A DNA stretch of 64,000 nt from positions 62,001-126,000 of the forward strand of contig CBDALO010000008.1 of the NCBI GenBank assembly GCA_965196985.1, given 5' to 3'. Positions 35,676 through 44,015 of this stretch are shown here, in pieces (positions within the stretch are counted from its first letter, which is position 1; every line of letters begins with the position of its first letter). This DNA is from 2-12-FULL-35-23 sp965196985. GTDB lineage: Bacteria; Pseudomonadota; Gammaproteobacteria; UBA12402. Under the pieces are notes generated by a model. The model ran no database searches, was not told where the DNA came from, and was given only the letters and a program-made list of their open reading frames with translations. Both the position numbers and the translations under genes were made by a program.

Positions 35676-37103
35676 GTGTAATGTAGTAGGTTTTAACAGC
35701 TATCTATGATATTGTGCTGCAGTCGATTGAGAAAACTACTGGAGCGTCAAAATGAACAAAGGATACCGCATAATCTTCGAATCTATTGATCTCGATAATC
35801 CCAGCACAGTTGTTCGCCAATCTACGTTAATAGAAGAGTCGGTCAAGGTAGCAACAAACTGTTTAGATTTCTCATTAGAGCATGAGAAACAAATTAAACT
35901 ATTGCAGGCTGCGCTTGATAATATTCTGATAGAAAAAACTGAACTAATCAATAATGATTTACATTTGTGCCCAAAATGTCCAGGTGAATTAATTAAGCAA
36001 GGCAAGCGTAAGTCGACATTTCACGACGTATTTACTGACCATGAAGTAAAAATGCAACGAGCAAAATGTAATCAGTGTGGCTTTGAACCGGCCTCAACAG
36101 TTAGGACTTTTCTTGGTGGCACAACGATATCAGGAGACCTTGCAAAACTTCAATCTGAATTAGGGGCCGAACAGACCTTTAGAGATGCCGAGGATATTTT
36201 TAATAAATTTTCAACTGCACAACGCAAAGTTAACAATCATAATCGAATCAAATTAACAACAGAGCGTGTTGGCAGCTCATTAAAGTTAGTCAATAAAGAA
36301 GAAAAAAACATGTTAAAAGCAGATGAGGCAGAAGAATTAATTTTAAATGTTGATGGTGGTCATGTAAATTCAAAAGAGCCTAATTATAGAAGTTTTGAAG
36401 CGATGACGGCTGTTTTTTACAAGCCAGATGCTGTCGAAAGCAGTGCGAAAGGCACTAGAAATTTTCTATCCAGTAAATCATGCGCTGCATCAACTGCGAA
36501 CGATAGTGGGAAAGAGATGATTGAAAACACTGTTATAGCTGCTATTAGAGAAGGGATGACACAAAATACTCATATTACTGCTCTATGTGATGGTGCTGCA
36601 AATTGCTGGAGTATAGTGGATGCATTAAAACCATTATGCAAAACAATCACCTCAATATTAGATTGGTTTCATATCTCCATGAAAATGCAAAATATCTCAT
36701 TACCAGATGACATAAAGCCTAAATTCTTACGTATCAAATGGCATTTGTGGCGGGGAAATGTGTCTGCTGCAATAACTAGGCTTGAGCAATTAAAGGAGCA
36801 TGAATTTTCTTCAAAATTGTCAGATAAGATTAAAAAATTCATAACATATATTCAAAATAATAAAGACAAGATTGTTAATTACCGAGAAAGGAAAAAAAAT
36901 CATCTAGTCTTCACAAGTAATCTTGCGGAGTCCACAGTGGAAAGCCTGATTAACCAAAGGTGCAAGGGTCAGCAGCACATGAAGTGGACTAGGGAAGGGT
37001 TAGACCCGATCCTTCAGCTGCGTGCTCAGATTAACAGTAAAGCATGGTGCTCTAAATGGAAAACTGCTGTGCTGGGAGCAATATAAAACCTACTACATTA
37101 CAC
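35676..37103 (+). mobile_element. Insertion sequence just beyond the CRISPR array (ISKra4-like)
   Basis: A 1.43-kb element with perfect 20-bp inverted repeats: GTGTAATGTAGTAGGTTTTA at 35676-35695 and its complement at 37084-37103. It starts 20 bp after the last CRISPR repeat. The right flank begins inside an Rpn gene, and the left flank is CRISPR trailer, so the element marks a recombination junction, not a simple insertion. Confidence 0.85.
35752..37086 (+). CDS. Transposase, ISKra4-like
   Basis: A 444-residue DDE-type transposase. A zinc-finger pair lies in the N-terminal third (LCPKCPGELIKQG and AKCNQCGFEPAS). Catalytic candidates are the Asp in ELILNVDGGHVNSKEP, the Asp in ITALCDGAANCWSIVD with SILDWFHISMKMQ after it, and the Glu in FTSNLAESTVESLINQRCKG. 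The last is followed by QQHMKWTREGLDPILQLRAQ, as in ISKra4 proteins (R-kG..M-W-G-LR). The stop overlaps the right inverted repeat. The family assignment within the ISKra4 superfamily is tentative. Confidence 0.75.
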   Translation: MNKGYRIIFESIDLDNPSTVVRQSTLIEESVKVATNCLDFSLEHEKQIKLLQAALDNILIEKTELINNDLHLCPKCPGELIKQGKRKSTFHDVFTDHEVKMQRAKCNQCGFEPASTVRTFLGGTTISGDLAKLQSELGAEQTFRDAEDIFNKFSTAQRKVNNHNRIKLTTERVGSSLKLVNKEEKNMLKADEAEELILNVDGGHVNSKEPNYRSFEAMTAVFYKPDAVESSAKGTRNFLSSKSCAASTANDSGKEMIENTVIAAIREGMTQNTHITALCDGAANCWSIVDALKPLCKTITSILDWFHISMKMQNISLPDDIKPKFLRIKWHLWRGNVSAAITRLEQLKEHEFSSKLSDKIKKFITYIQNNKDKIVNYRERKKNHLVFTSNLAESTVESLINQRCKGQQHMKWTREGLDPILQLRAQINSKAWCSKWKTAVLGAI

Positions 37104-37638
37104 TTCCCTCGCCAAAGAACTGTATAATGCGCCTTGCCCACTCATTGATCTAACCGTCATCCCTGATGAAGAGCTCTTGACCCATGGCTACGTTGCCACC
37201 ATGGAGCTGTTGCACAAACACGCTTACCAACGAGATTTTCTGCCAGTTATCCAACGACTCATTCAGCAAGGGTTGCTTCAATTGCTAAAGTCATTAGATG
37301 GTGGTCAACATATCTCACGGCTGGTAAACTACACCTTAGAATATGAGGAAAAAAGCAGCGACAAAGAACTCGTTGATGCGTTGACTCAAGCACTACCCGA
37401 TATGAAGGAGACCATTATGTCTGCAGCTGACCAATTACGACAAGAAGGCCATAACCAAGGCTTAAAGCAAGGGATGCTGGAGGGAATGCAACAAGGAATG
37501 CAACAAGGCGAGTATAACAAACAACGTGAGATTGCAATCAATATGTTAAAAGAAGGCTTTGGTGATCCTGTTGTGACCAAAACTACTGGCATTTCGCCAG
37601 AGGTTTTAGCAAAAATTAAAAAAGAACTCGACCTTTAG
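37104..37638 (+). pseudogene. Rpn-family nuclease, 3' fragment
   Basis: It matches the C-terminal half of the intact gene at 58277-59359, beginning LAKELYNAPCPLIDLTVIPD and ending EVLAKIKKELDL. It contains the Gly/Gln/Met-rich QGMLEGMQQGMQQG segment with one repeat fewer than the intact copy. The nuclease N-terminal half is missing, replaced by the IS at 35676-37103. The first usable ATG is at 37177. The 3' flank and hairpin are also shared with the intact copy. Confidence 0.85.
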
Positions 37639-37692
37639 TCCTGCTTAAAATTAGATCGATTTAGACTTGTTTATTAGTCAGATAATACCCAA

Positions 37693-37716
37693 CCCCCGAT
37701 AACGCTGGTTATGGGG
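37693..37716 (+). terminator. Hairpin after the Rpn fragment
   Basis: CCCCCGATAAC-GCTG-GTTATGGGG, 55 bases after the stop. The same hairpin follows the intact Rpn gene (58201-58222), and similar ones occur at 48346 and 56265. Confidence 0.6.
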
Positions 37717-37859
37717 ACTAGAATTACACGGCTTATTTTTCAATGTGCATCAAACTTAATTGTAATTACCCTACCGTATATTAAAAGTTACTAAAATATT
37801 TAAAAGACTCACCCTGTATACTCAAACAATATTTTATAACAGCTATAACAGCATTATTA

Positions 37860-39734
37860 ATGAAAATGAAAACTATAGAAGAACGACTAAATAAACTCGG
37901 TATAACTCAGCAGTTTTATCAGCATCATAAAAAAAGTTTAACTCAATTAGGTTTCACTGAGGTGCAAGCTAATAGAATTATTATAAGGAGAAGCTCTAAC
38001 AACACTATTTTAAAAGTTGTTGAACACACACCGGAGTTAATTAAATACTTTACCGCCGAGCAAATCGTGCAAATTGCCTCTCATGACGGTGGCTCGAAAA
38101 ACATTGAGGCCGTCAAATCGTCCTATCACGAACTCAAGGGACTTGACTTTACCGTCGAGCAAATCGTGCAAATTGCTGCACACGGTGGGGGCTCGAAAAA
38201 CATTGAGGCCGTCAAATCGTCCTATCACGAACTCAAGGGACTTGACTTTACCGCCGAGCAAATCGTGCAAATTGCTGCACACGGTGGGGGCTCGAAAAAC
38301 ATTGAGGCCGTCAAATCGTCCTATCACGAACTCAAGGGACTTGACTTTACCGTCGAGCAAATCGTGCAAATTGCCTCTCATGACGGTGGCTCGAAAAACA
38401 TTGAGGCCGTCAAATCGTCCTATCACGAACTCAAGGGACTTGACTTTACCGCCGAGCAAATCGTGCAAATTGCTGCACACTGTGGGGGCTCGAAAAACAT
38501 TGAGGCCGTCAAATCGTCCTATCACGAACTCAAGGGACTTGACTTTACCGTCGAGCAAATCGTGCAAATTGCTGCACACGGTGGGGGCTCGAAAAACATT
38601 GAGGCCGTCAAATCGTCCTATCACGAACTCAAGGGACTTGACTTTACCGCCGAGCAAATCGTGCAAATTGCTTCAAATAATGGGGGCTCGAAAAACATTG
38701 AGGCCGTCAAATCGTCCTATCACGAACTCAAGGAACTTGACTTTACCGCCGAGCAAATCGTGCAAATTGCTGCACACGGTGGGGGCTCGAAAAACATTGA
38801 GGCCGTCAAATCGTCCTATCACGAACTCAAGGAACTTGACTTTACCGCCGAGCAAATCGTGCAAATTGCTTCAAATAATGGGGGCTCGAAAAACATTGAG
38901 GCCGTCAAATCGTCCTATCACGAACTCAAGGGACTTGACTTTACCGCCGAGCAAATCGTGCAAATTGCCTCTCATGACGGTGGCTCGAAAAACATTGAGG
39001 CCGTCAAATCGTCCTATCAAGCCAAAAGTCCTGCTCCAGAACCCGATAGCACATCAACTATTGCGCCTCATTATTCATCTAGCATGGTTCATAATAACGT
39101 CCAGTCAGGCACTGATCAGCACCTTGTGCCTCCTGTACAACCAACCCATGCTTTGCACTCTTCTCTTCATAATCCAGTAAGCGCGCAACAACAAGTGCAT
39201 AACCCTACTCCAATTATTCATAAACCAATTCCTATTTATCCTACATTCAGTGCGGACCAGAGTAGAAGCGCAATACCTCAACCAGCTTTAGATGGTCAGC
39301 CTAACTGGATTCACTTGCTCCTTCTTGCTGCTCAGTCTTTAAATACGAATAACGCTTCGGCTACTTCATCAATAATACTGGGACAGGAGCAACACACAAT
39401 GTCAGCATCAACATCTGGTAATAGCAATGTCGCTAGTAGTCATTCTCAAGCTGAGGTATGCCACACATGCGATGATGTTCCAAATATAGAACAATTAAGT
39501 AATACTATTGCACAGCAAACCCAACCACTTAAGCGCACGCATCAAGAAGCCTTTAGCCTCTCAGCAGAACATGTTCAGTCTAATTCAGAACAACAAGAGA
39601 TCTATAATCATAAAAAATTTCGCAAAGACATTCGGCTTACTCAGACCAACTCAACTTTTTTCACCCCTAATACCTCTACTAGCCATGAGAATACTCATTC
39701 AGCAAAACAATTTTCAAATCCTCGGCGAATGTGA
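37860..39734 (+). CDS. TALE-like repeat protein, predicted sequence-specific DNA-binding effector
   Basis: A 624-residue protein. Residues 64-386 are ten 33-residue repeats (the last partial) of the form F-T-[AV]-E-Q-I-V-Q-I-A-[SA]-x12-x13-G-G-S-K-N-I-E-A-V-K, then SSYHELK[GE]LD. This is the layout of TAL-effector repeats (EQVVAIASxxGGKQALETV in Xanthomonas) and closer to the Burkholderia-type Bat proteins in its short N-terminus. The di-residues 12-13 are HD HG HG HD HC HG NN HG NN HD. Residues 32-63 form a degenerate repeat with RR at positions 12-13, like the cryptic repeats before TALE arrays. The C-terminal 238 residues are polar and low-complexity with basic patches (PLKRTHQEAF, NHKKFRKD) that could be nuclear signals. 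There is no classical Xanthomonas activation domain. The start ATG 37860 lacks a clear ribosome site; ATG 37866 is an alternative. TATACT at 37817 may be a -10. Secretion and host-nucleus action are inference. Confidence 0.9.
   Translation: MKMKTIEERLNKLGITQQFYQHHKKSLTQLGFTEVQANRIIIRRSSNNTILKVVEHTPELIKYFTAEQIVQIASHDGGSKNIEAVKSSYHELKGLDFTVEQIVQIAAHGGGSKNIEAVKSSYHELKGLDFTAEQIVQIAAHGGGSKNIEAVKSSYHELKGLDFTVEQIVQIASHDGGSKNIEAVKSSYHELKGLDFTAEQIVQIAAHCGGSKNIEAVKSSYHELKGLDFTVEQIVQIAAHGGGSKNIEAVKSSYHELKGLDFTAEQIVQIASNNGGSKNIEAVKSSYHELKELDFTAEQIVQIAAHGGGSKNIEAVKSSYHELKELDFTAEQIVQIASNNGGSKNIEAVKSSYHELKGLDFTAEQIVQIASHDGGSKNIEAVKSSYQAKSPAPEPDSTSTIAPHYSSSMVHNNVQSGTDQHLVPPVQPTHALHSSLHNPVSAQQQVHNPTPIIHKPIPIYPTFSADQSRSAIPQPALDGQPNWIHLLLLAAQSLNTNNASATSSIILGQEQHTMSASTSGNSNVASSHSQAEVCHTCDDVPNIEQLSNTIAQQTQPLKRTHQEAFSLSAEHVQSNSEQQEIYNHKKFRKDIRLTQTNSTFFTPNTSTSHENTHSAKQFSNPRRM
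38049..39018 (+). repeat. Ten 99-bp tandem repeats encoding the TALE-like DNA-binding domain
   Basis: Units start at 38049 and every 99 bp. They are almost identical in DNA, differing at codons 3 (GCC/GTC), 11-13 (TCTCATGAC, GCACACGGT, GCACACTGT, TCAAATAAT), 15 and 31. Residue 11 varies with 12-13: Ser with HD or NN, Ala with HG or HC. The tenth unit ends after the SSY codons at about 39018. Confidence 0.95.
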
Positions 39735-39782
39735 GCATATAATTTTCAGCTCTCTTTTTTGATGATTATATTTTGATACATT

Positions 39783-39813
39783 CCCATAAGGTCGCTTATG
39801 GGGGGCTATTTTT
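39783..39813 (+). terminator. Rho-independent terminator after the TALE-like gene
   Basis: CCCATAAG-GTCG-CTTATGGG followed by GGGCTATTTTT, 48 bases after the stop. It belongs to the same hairpin family as those at 11411, 20614 and 46196. Confidence 0.8.
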
Positions 39814-39897
39814 ACTGGCGTTTTACTCCCCTACTCCCCCTGCTTTTGAGGTCCGGCCGGAATCCTGGTTAAAAGGGACCAAATCTACCGCTCAACT

Positions 39898-41844
39898 GTA
39901 TCCGTTCAATATCAGCATGATTTGAAAATAATTCAAAAAGTTCTTGACAGCTTTTTCGTGCAAATTTGGAAATTTTATATTGGAATCATCGTGTGTCATA
40001 AAAGCATGATGTGCGCTCTATAACAACGCTGTATGCTCGGATTATTTTTTCATCGATCAGGTTCATGGCTTAAAAATAATTTCAGCAGTACGGCCATCTG
40101 TGTGGGGAAAATTTACCTTTTCAAACCCGTGGTATACTCTTCCTATGAAAAAACAACCTGACAAATCAGTTTTAGCCGATCTCATTGAGAGATTTAATAA
40201 TACTGTTACACCAACAGCACTAGAAACAGATTTTAGCAATGTATGTGAAAGTCAGGCTGAGAAAATCATAAAGCTAGAAGACAAGGTGCAATCGTTAAAT
40301 AACGCATTAAATAAATATAAAGGTGAGCAAGGAAAGCCTAATGTTAGAAAGCAAACGCGCGCTAACAAGGACAAGGATCATTCCTCCGAGAAGGATAGAA
40401 AAGGAAATAAAACCAATAAAACTAGAAAGCCAAAATCTAGTAAAAAAAATCTCGAAGTCTCTAATACAGTGACACTAACAATTAATCCAGATTCGTTGCC
40501 CAGCGATGCTGTGCCAAATGGCTCTAAGAAAACACTTATCCAGGATATAAAAATTGCTGCTAATAACACTCTTTTTTTGCGCCAACAATATTACTCCCCT
40601 TCTGAAAACAAACACTATACAGCACCTCTGCCAACTGGTTATGAGGGCCAGTTCGGCCCTACTATTAAAAGCTGGACAAGCTTCCTAAATACTCAAGGTG
40701 GTATGACGCTAGAAAGCCTTGAGACATTTTATAAAACCGCCAACATAGATATTAGTAAATCAACCATCCATAGCTTCACAATTAAAACACCTACGATACT
40801 TGAGCCCGAGAAGGTAGAAGTTGTGAAGGCAGGTTTACAATCCACGAACTACCAGCACCTAGATGACACCAACGCTAGAGAGGATGGGAAAAACCGTTAT
40901 GTTAATGTATTGGGTAATGAGTATTATTCAGCTTACTTTACGCTGACCAGTAAAAGTCGATTAAGCGTCATTGAAATGTTAAGCAAAGACCACTTTGGGT
41001 TCACATTAAATGAGGCCGCTTTTAATTTACTGGCTACTATGAACTTACCCCACAAGGTAATCGAAAGCTTAAAGGTATTTCACTCATCGACTATCTTAAA
41101 CAGTAAGGAGCTGGAAGTTATTCTTGATAAGGTATTAGGTGATAAAAAATTTCCAAAATATAGAAAGCTGATTACTGATGCGGCAGCTATCTCAACATAT
41201 AGAAAGAGTCCTTATGCGATAGAAACACTCATTACCGATGATGCGCCACAGTTTAAGCTCATTACTGAATCACTCGCCTTGTGCTGGGTTCATGAGGGTA
41301 GGCATTATAAAAAGCTGACGCCAATTTTTAAGAAGCACCAAGACTCTGTTGACAGCTTCTTGGATAGGTTTTGGGATTATTATCATAAGCTCATTGAATA
41401 TAAAAAGAACCCAGGGCAAGATGAGATAGATAAGCTATCCAATGAGTTTACTGAGTTATTCTCAACAATCACTGGCTACGAGAAACTAGATAAACAAATT
41501 GAGCTCACCTTAAAAAAGAAAAGGCAGCTATTGTTAGTGCTGGAAAAGCCTGAGCTTCCTCTACATAACAATCCAGCAGAGTTGATGGCTCGGAAGCAGG
41601 CTAGAATGCGCGATGTACACCTTCATACTATGAGTGAAGAAGGAACGAAAGCTAAGGATACAATGGTTACAATTACTGAGACATGTAAAAAGCTAGCAGT
41701 TAATGTCTTCGATTATATATATGACAGAATTACAAAAAACTATTCTATGCCTTCGCTAGCGGAATTAATTACCATCCGCTCATCACAGGCGCAGTAAACT
41801 AAAGAGAGCGCAGCATGAGCATCATGCTGAAATAAGACGGATAC
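39898..41844 (+). mobile_element. Complete IS66-family element with 8-bp target duplication
   Basis: A 1.95-kb element with imperfect inverted repeats (GTATCCGTTCAATATCAGCA left; complement of GTATCCGTCTTATTTCAGCA right) and an exact 8-bp target duplication, GCTCAACT, at 39890-39897 and 41845-41852. It holds one transposase gene, as in the IS66 subgroup lacking tnpA and tnpB. The intact duplication shows a direct, fairly recent insertion. Confidence 0.88.
40145..41797 (+). CDS. IS66-like transposase
   Basis: A 550-residue transposase starting at ATG 40145 (MKKQPDKSVLADLIERFNNT). An earlier GTG in frame (40100) lies in the promoter region and is less likely. The N-terminal third is a coiled segment plus a Lys-rich linker (KQTRANKDKDHSSEKDRKGN). 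The core has NYQHLDDTNAREDGKNRYVN (first Asp), ETLITDDAPQFKLITESLAL followed by CWVHEGRHYKKLTPIFKKH, and LEKPELPLHNNPAELMARKQ (last Glu), then ARMRDVHLHTMSEEGTKAKD. It catalyses movement of the 39898-41844 element. Confidence 0.88.
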   Translation: MKKQPDKSVLADLIERFNNTVTPTALETDFSNVCESQAEKIIKLEDKVQSLNNALNKYKGEQGKPNVRKQTRANKDKDHSSEKDRKGNKTNKTRKPKSSKKNLEVSNTVTLTINPDSLPSDAVPNGSKKTLIQDIKIAANNTLFLRQQYYSPSENKHYTAPLPTGYEGQFGPTIKSWTSFLNTQGGMTLESLETFYKTANIDISKSTIHSFTIKTPTILEPEKVEVVKAGLQSTNYQHLDDTNAREDGKNRYVNVLGNEYYSAYFTLTSKSRLSVIEMLSKDHFGFTLNEAAFNLLATMNLPHKVIESLKVFHSSTILNSKELEVILDKVLGDKKFPKYRKLITDAAAISTYRKSPYAIETLITDDAPQFKLITESLALCWVHEGRHYKKLTPIFKKHQDSVDSFLDRFWDYYHKLIEYKKNPGQDEIDKLSNEFTELFSTITGYEKLDKQIELTLKKKRQLLLVLEKPELPLHNNPAELMARKQARMRDVHLHTMSEEGTKAKDTMVTITETCKKLAVNVFDYIYDRITKNYSMPSLAELITIRSSQAQ

Positions 41845-41862
41845 GCTCAACTCTTATTTTAA

Positions 41863-42099
41863 TCAAAATTTACGAATTGACTGGAAATCCTTCCTCATTG
41901 CATCAATCAATTGCTCCATTAATTGAGGTTGGTCTTCCGGGCTTGCATTATAAAACTTTTTACTGATCATAATAACTTCTCTATTGGCTATCAGCTTTAC
42001 TTGCTCTTGTGATGATACATACTTTTGACGAGATTCTTGATTACTCTTACTAATAATAACGTTTCGGTAACTTTCTATTAATTTAATATATATAGTCAT
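41863..42099 (-). CDS. Hypothetical 78-aa protein
   Basis: A small frame (MTIYIKLIESYRNVIISKSN, ending KDFQSIRKF) in the DNA that was the IS66 target, adjacent to an IS256 end. It is helical and polar, with no recognised domain. No strong ribosome site is visible and it may be a chance frame in AT-rich DNA or the remnant of a larger gene. Confidence 0.35.
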   Translation of the reverse strand: MTIYIKLIESYRNVIISKSNQESRQKYVSSQEQVKLIANREVIMISKKFYNASPEDQPQLMEQLIDAMRKDFQSIRKF

Positions 42100-42483
42100 T
42101 TTGTGATTAAAAAGATGCTTGCTTCTTTCGGAGTTTAGTCTGATCCAGGTTCCAATAAAGATAGAGCGTTATTTTGTCTGTAAAAACCAACTTCAGTACT
42201 TAGAAAAACCTTTAAAATTCTAAATGACACTCTATTGTACCTGTCTCATCGCATAATATCTTAAATTAATTATGCTAATCAATCTAAAAAATTATTTATA
42301 CCTCAAATTTTTCTCCTCTCAAAATAAATTATTAACTTTTAGGTAATAGCAATTATATCTCGTTAATAAGAACAAGAATGATCTATCCTAAAACCCTATG
42401 AAGCCTTATTATTCACTTCAACTTAAGTATCTAGGTGATCCGCTCCACTGGTCATCAATTTCCACTAAAACAGCTGATACGAG

Positions 42484-44015
42484 GATAGAGCGTTATTTTG
42501 TCTGTAAAAACCAACTTCAGTACTTAGAAAAACCTTTAAAATTCTAAATGGCACTCTATTGTACCTGTCTCATCGCATAATATCTTAAATTAATTATGCT
42601 AATCAATCTAAAAAATTATTTATACCTCAAATTTTTCTCCTCTCAAAATAAATTATTAACTTTTAGGTAATAGCAATTATATCTCGTTAATAAGAACAAG
42701 AATGATCTATCCTAAAACCCTATGAAGCCTTATTATTCACTTCAACTTAAGTATCTAGGTGATCCGCTCCACTGGTCATCAATTTCCACTAAAACAGCTG
42801 ATACGAGCCTTAGGCACGATTCAGTATTAGGGAAAATTCCAACTGTATGCGTCCTTCTTTTTACCTCTCTGTTTACGCGCTCAGCTATGTTACTGGTTCT
42901 TAATCTTTTTTGATGCGGCCTGTCAAAGTTCATCACTACTAAGCCCTCCGGTATATTCACTTCCAACCAAGAAGAAAGCTCTGGTGCTGTTTGCTGATAT
43001 TTATCTACCGCCATAGCCAATAGTCTTTCCGACTCATGAATGTTTGAGGCATTAAATATAGCTGTAATCTCCTCAGCTACTGGTTCCTTCATTGAGCGCT
43101 TTGGTATGTGAGCCTGAGCATTTTGCTGCAAATGAAATTGGCAGCGTTGCCAAGGAACACTGGGGAACACAGCTCTTCTAGCGGCTTTTAGGCCAGTATG
43201 AGCGTCGCTAGTAATCAACTCAATACCATGTATACCTCGCTCAACCAACTGCTGAAGAAAATCACGCCAATGTACCTCAGCCTCTGATAACGCAACAGAA
43301 ACACCTAGCACTGTTCTCTTGCCGGTTGATTCATCAAAGCCATAGGCTATCAATACCGCACAGTCTTGTACTGTGCCGCTAGTGCGCACCTTCTCATAAC
43401 GTGCATCTAGCCAAAGATATTTTATCTTTCCTAACGGCTTATTTCGCCATTTCTTTAAATCTTCATCCAACAATTTAGCGCAACGGCTTACCTCTGTGCT
43501 TGAAATATCTGTTCCACAGAGTTGCTTTAGCACCTTTTCAACTTTGCGCGTGGAAACCCCATGCACATACATTTCAGCGACAGCCAGCTTAAGTGCTCTA
43601 TCAGAGCGTACACCTCGCTCTAAGACTGATGGATAGAAGGCTTCATTGGAGTCTCTAACCTGCGGTATCTGTAGCTCAAGCTGACCTTGACCTGTGTTAA
43701 TTAACCTTGGTTTAAAGCCGTTCGCATATCCGTTTCTATCGCCAGTTCGCTCATAAGGACTGGCATTTAAATGGCGCTCCCTTTCTATTAACATAGCCTC
43801 ATTCATCAACCTGGAGACAAGCTTAGGTAAAGCTTCAAACCCCTCCATCGCTAAAACATGTATGGCTTCTTCGATTAAGTTCTCATTTTTATAGCAGCTC
43901 ATTGTCATTCCTCTTTTTTGGTTAAGTTTACCTTAAAAGGAATTTCTAATCTGACTGAGTCGCCTGCTTATTTTCAGCAAGTCAATGGAATTTACAGAAA
44001 GGATGGCGCACTAGC
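42484..44015 (-). mobile_element. Complete IS256-family element nested in another copy
   Basis: A 1532-bp element from GATAGAGCG (42484) to the complement of GCTAGTGCGCC (44015). It is flanked by an exact 8-bp duplication, GATACGAG, at 42476-42483 and 44016-44023, the hallmark of IS256 transposition. The only intact IS256 copy with both ends in this window. Confidence 0.95.
42742..43908 (-). CDS. IS256-family transposase, intact copy
   Basis: A 388-residue mutator-type transposase, essentially identical to the copy at 23780 (TGDRNGYANGFK instead of TGDKNGYANGFK; TSNIAERVNRE instead of TSNTAERVNRE). Catalytic Asp, Asp and Glu are all present. It lies within an element with both termini and a fresh target duplication, so it is the best candidate for the active source in this window. 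Confidence 0.95.
   Translation of the reverse strand: MTMSCYKNENLIEEAIHVLAMEGFEALPKLVSRLMNEAMLIERERHLNASPYERTGDRNGYANGFKPRLINTGQGQLELQIPQVRDSNEAFYPSVLERGVRSDRALKLAVAEMYVHGVSTRKVEKVLKQLCGTDISSTEVSRCAKLLDEDLKKWRNKPLGKIKYLWLDARYEKVRTSGTVQDCAVLIAYGFDESTGKRTVLGVSVALSEAEVHWRDFLQQLVERGIHGIELITSDAHTGLKAARRAVFPSVPWQRCQFHLQQNAQAHIPKRSMKEPVAEEITAIFNASNIHESERLLAMAVDKYQQTAPELSSWLEVNIPEGLVVMNFDRPHQKRLRTSNIAERVNREVKRRTHTVGIFPNTESCLRLVSAVLVEIDDQWSGSPRYLS

Noticed and set aside
38037..39180. Frames on both strands overlapping the TALE-like repeats
   Set aside because: Shadow frames of the 99-bp repeat; the TALE-like frame has the recognisable motif, N-terminal cryptic repeat and intact flanks.
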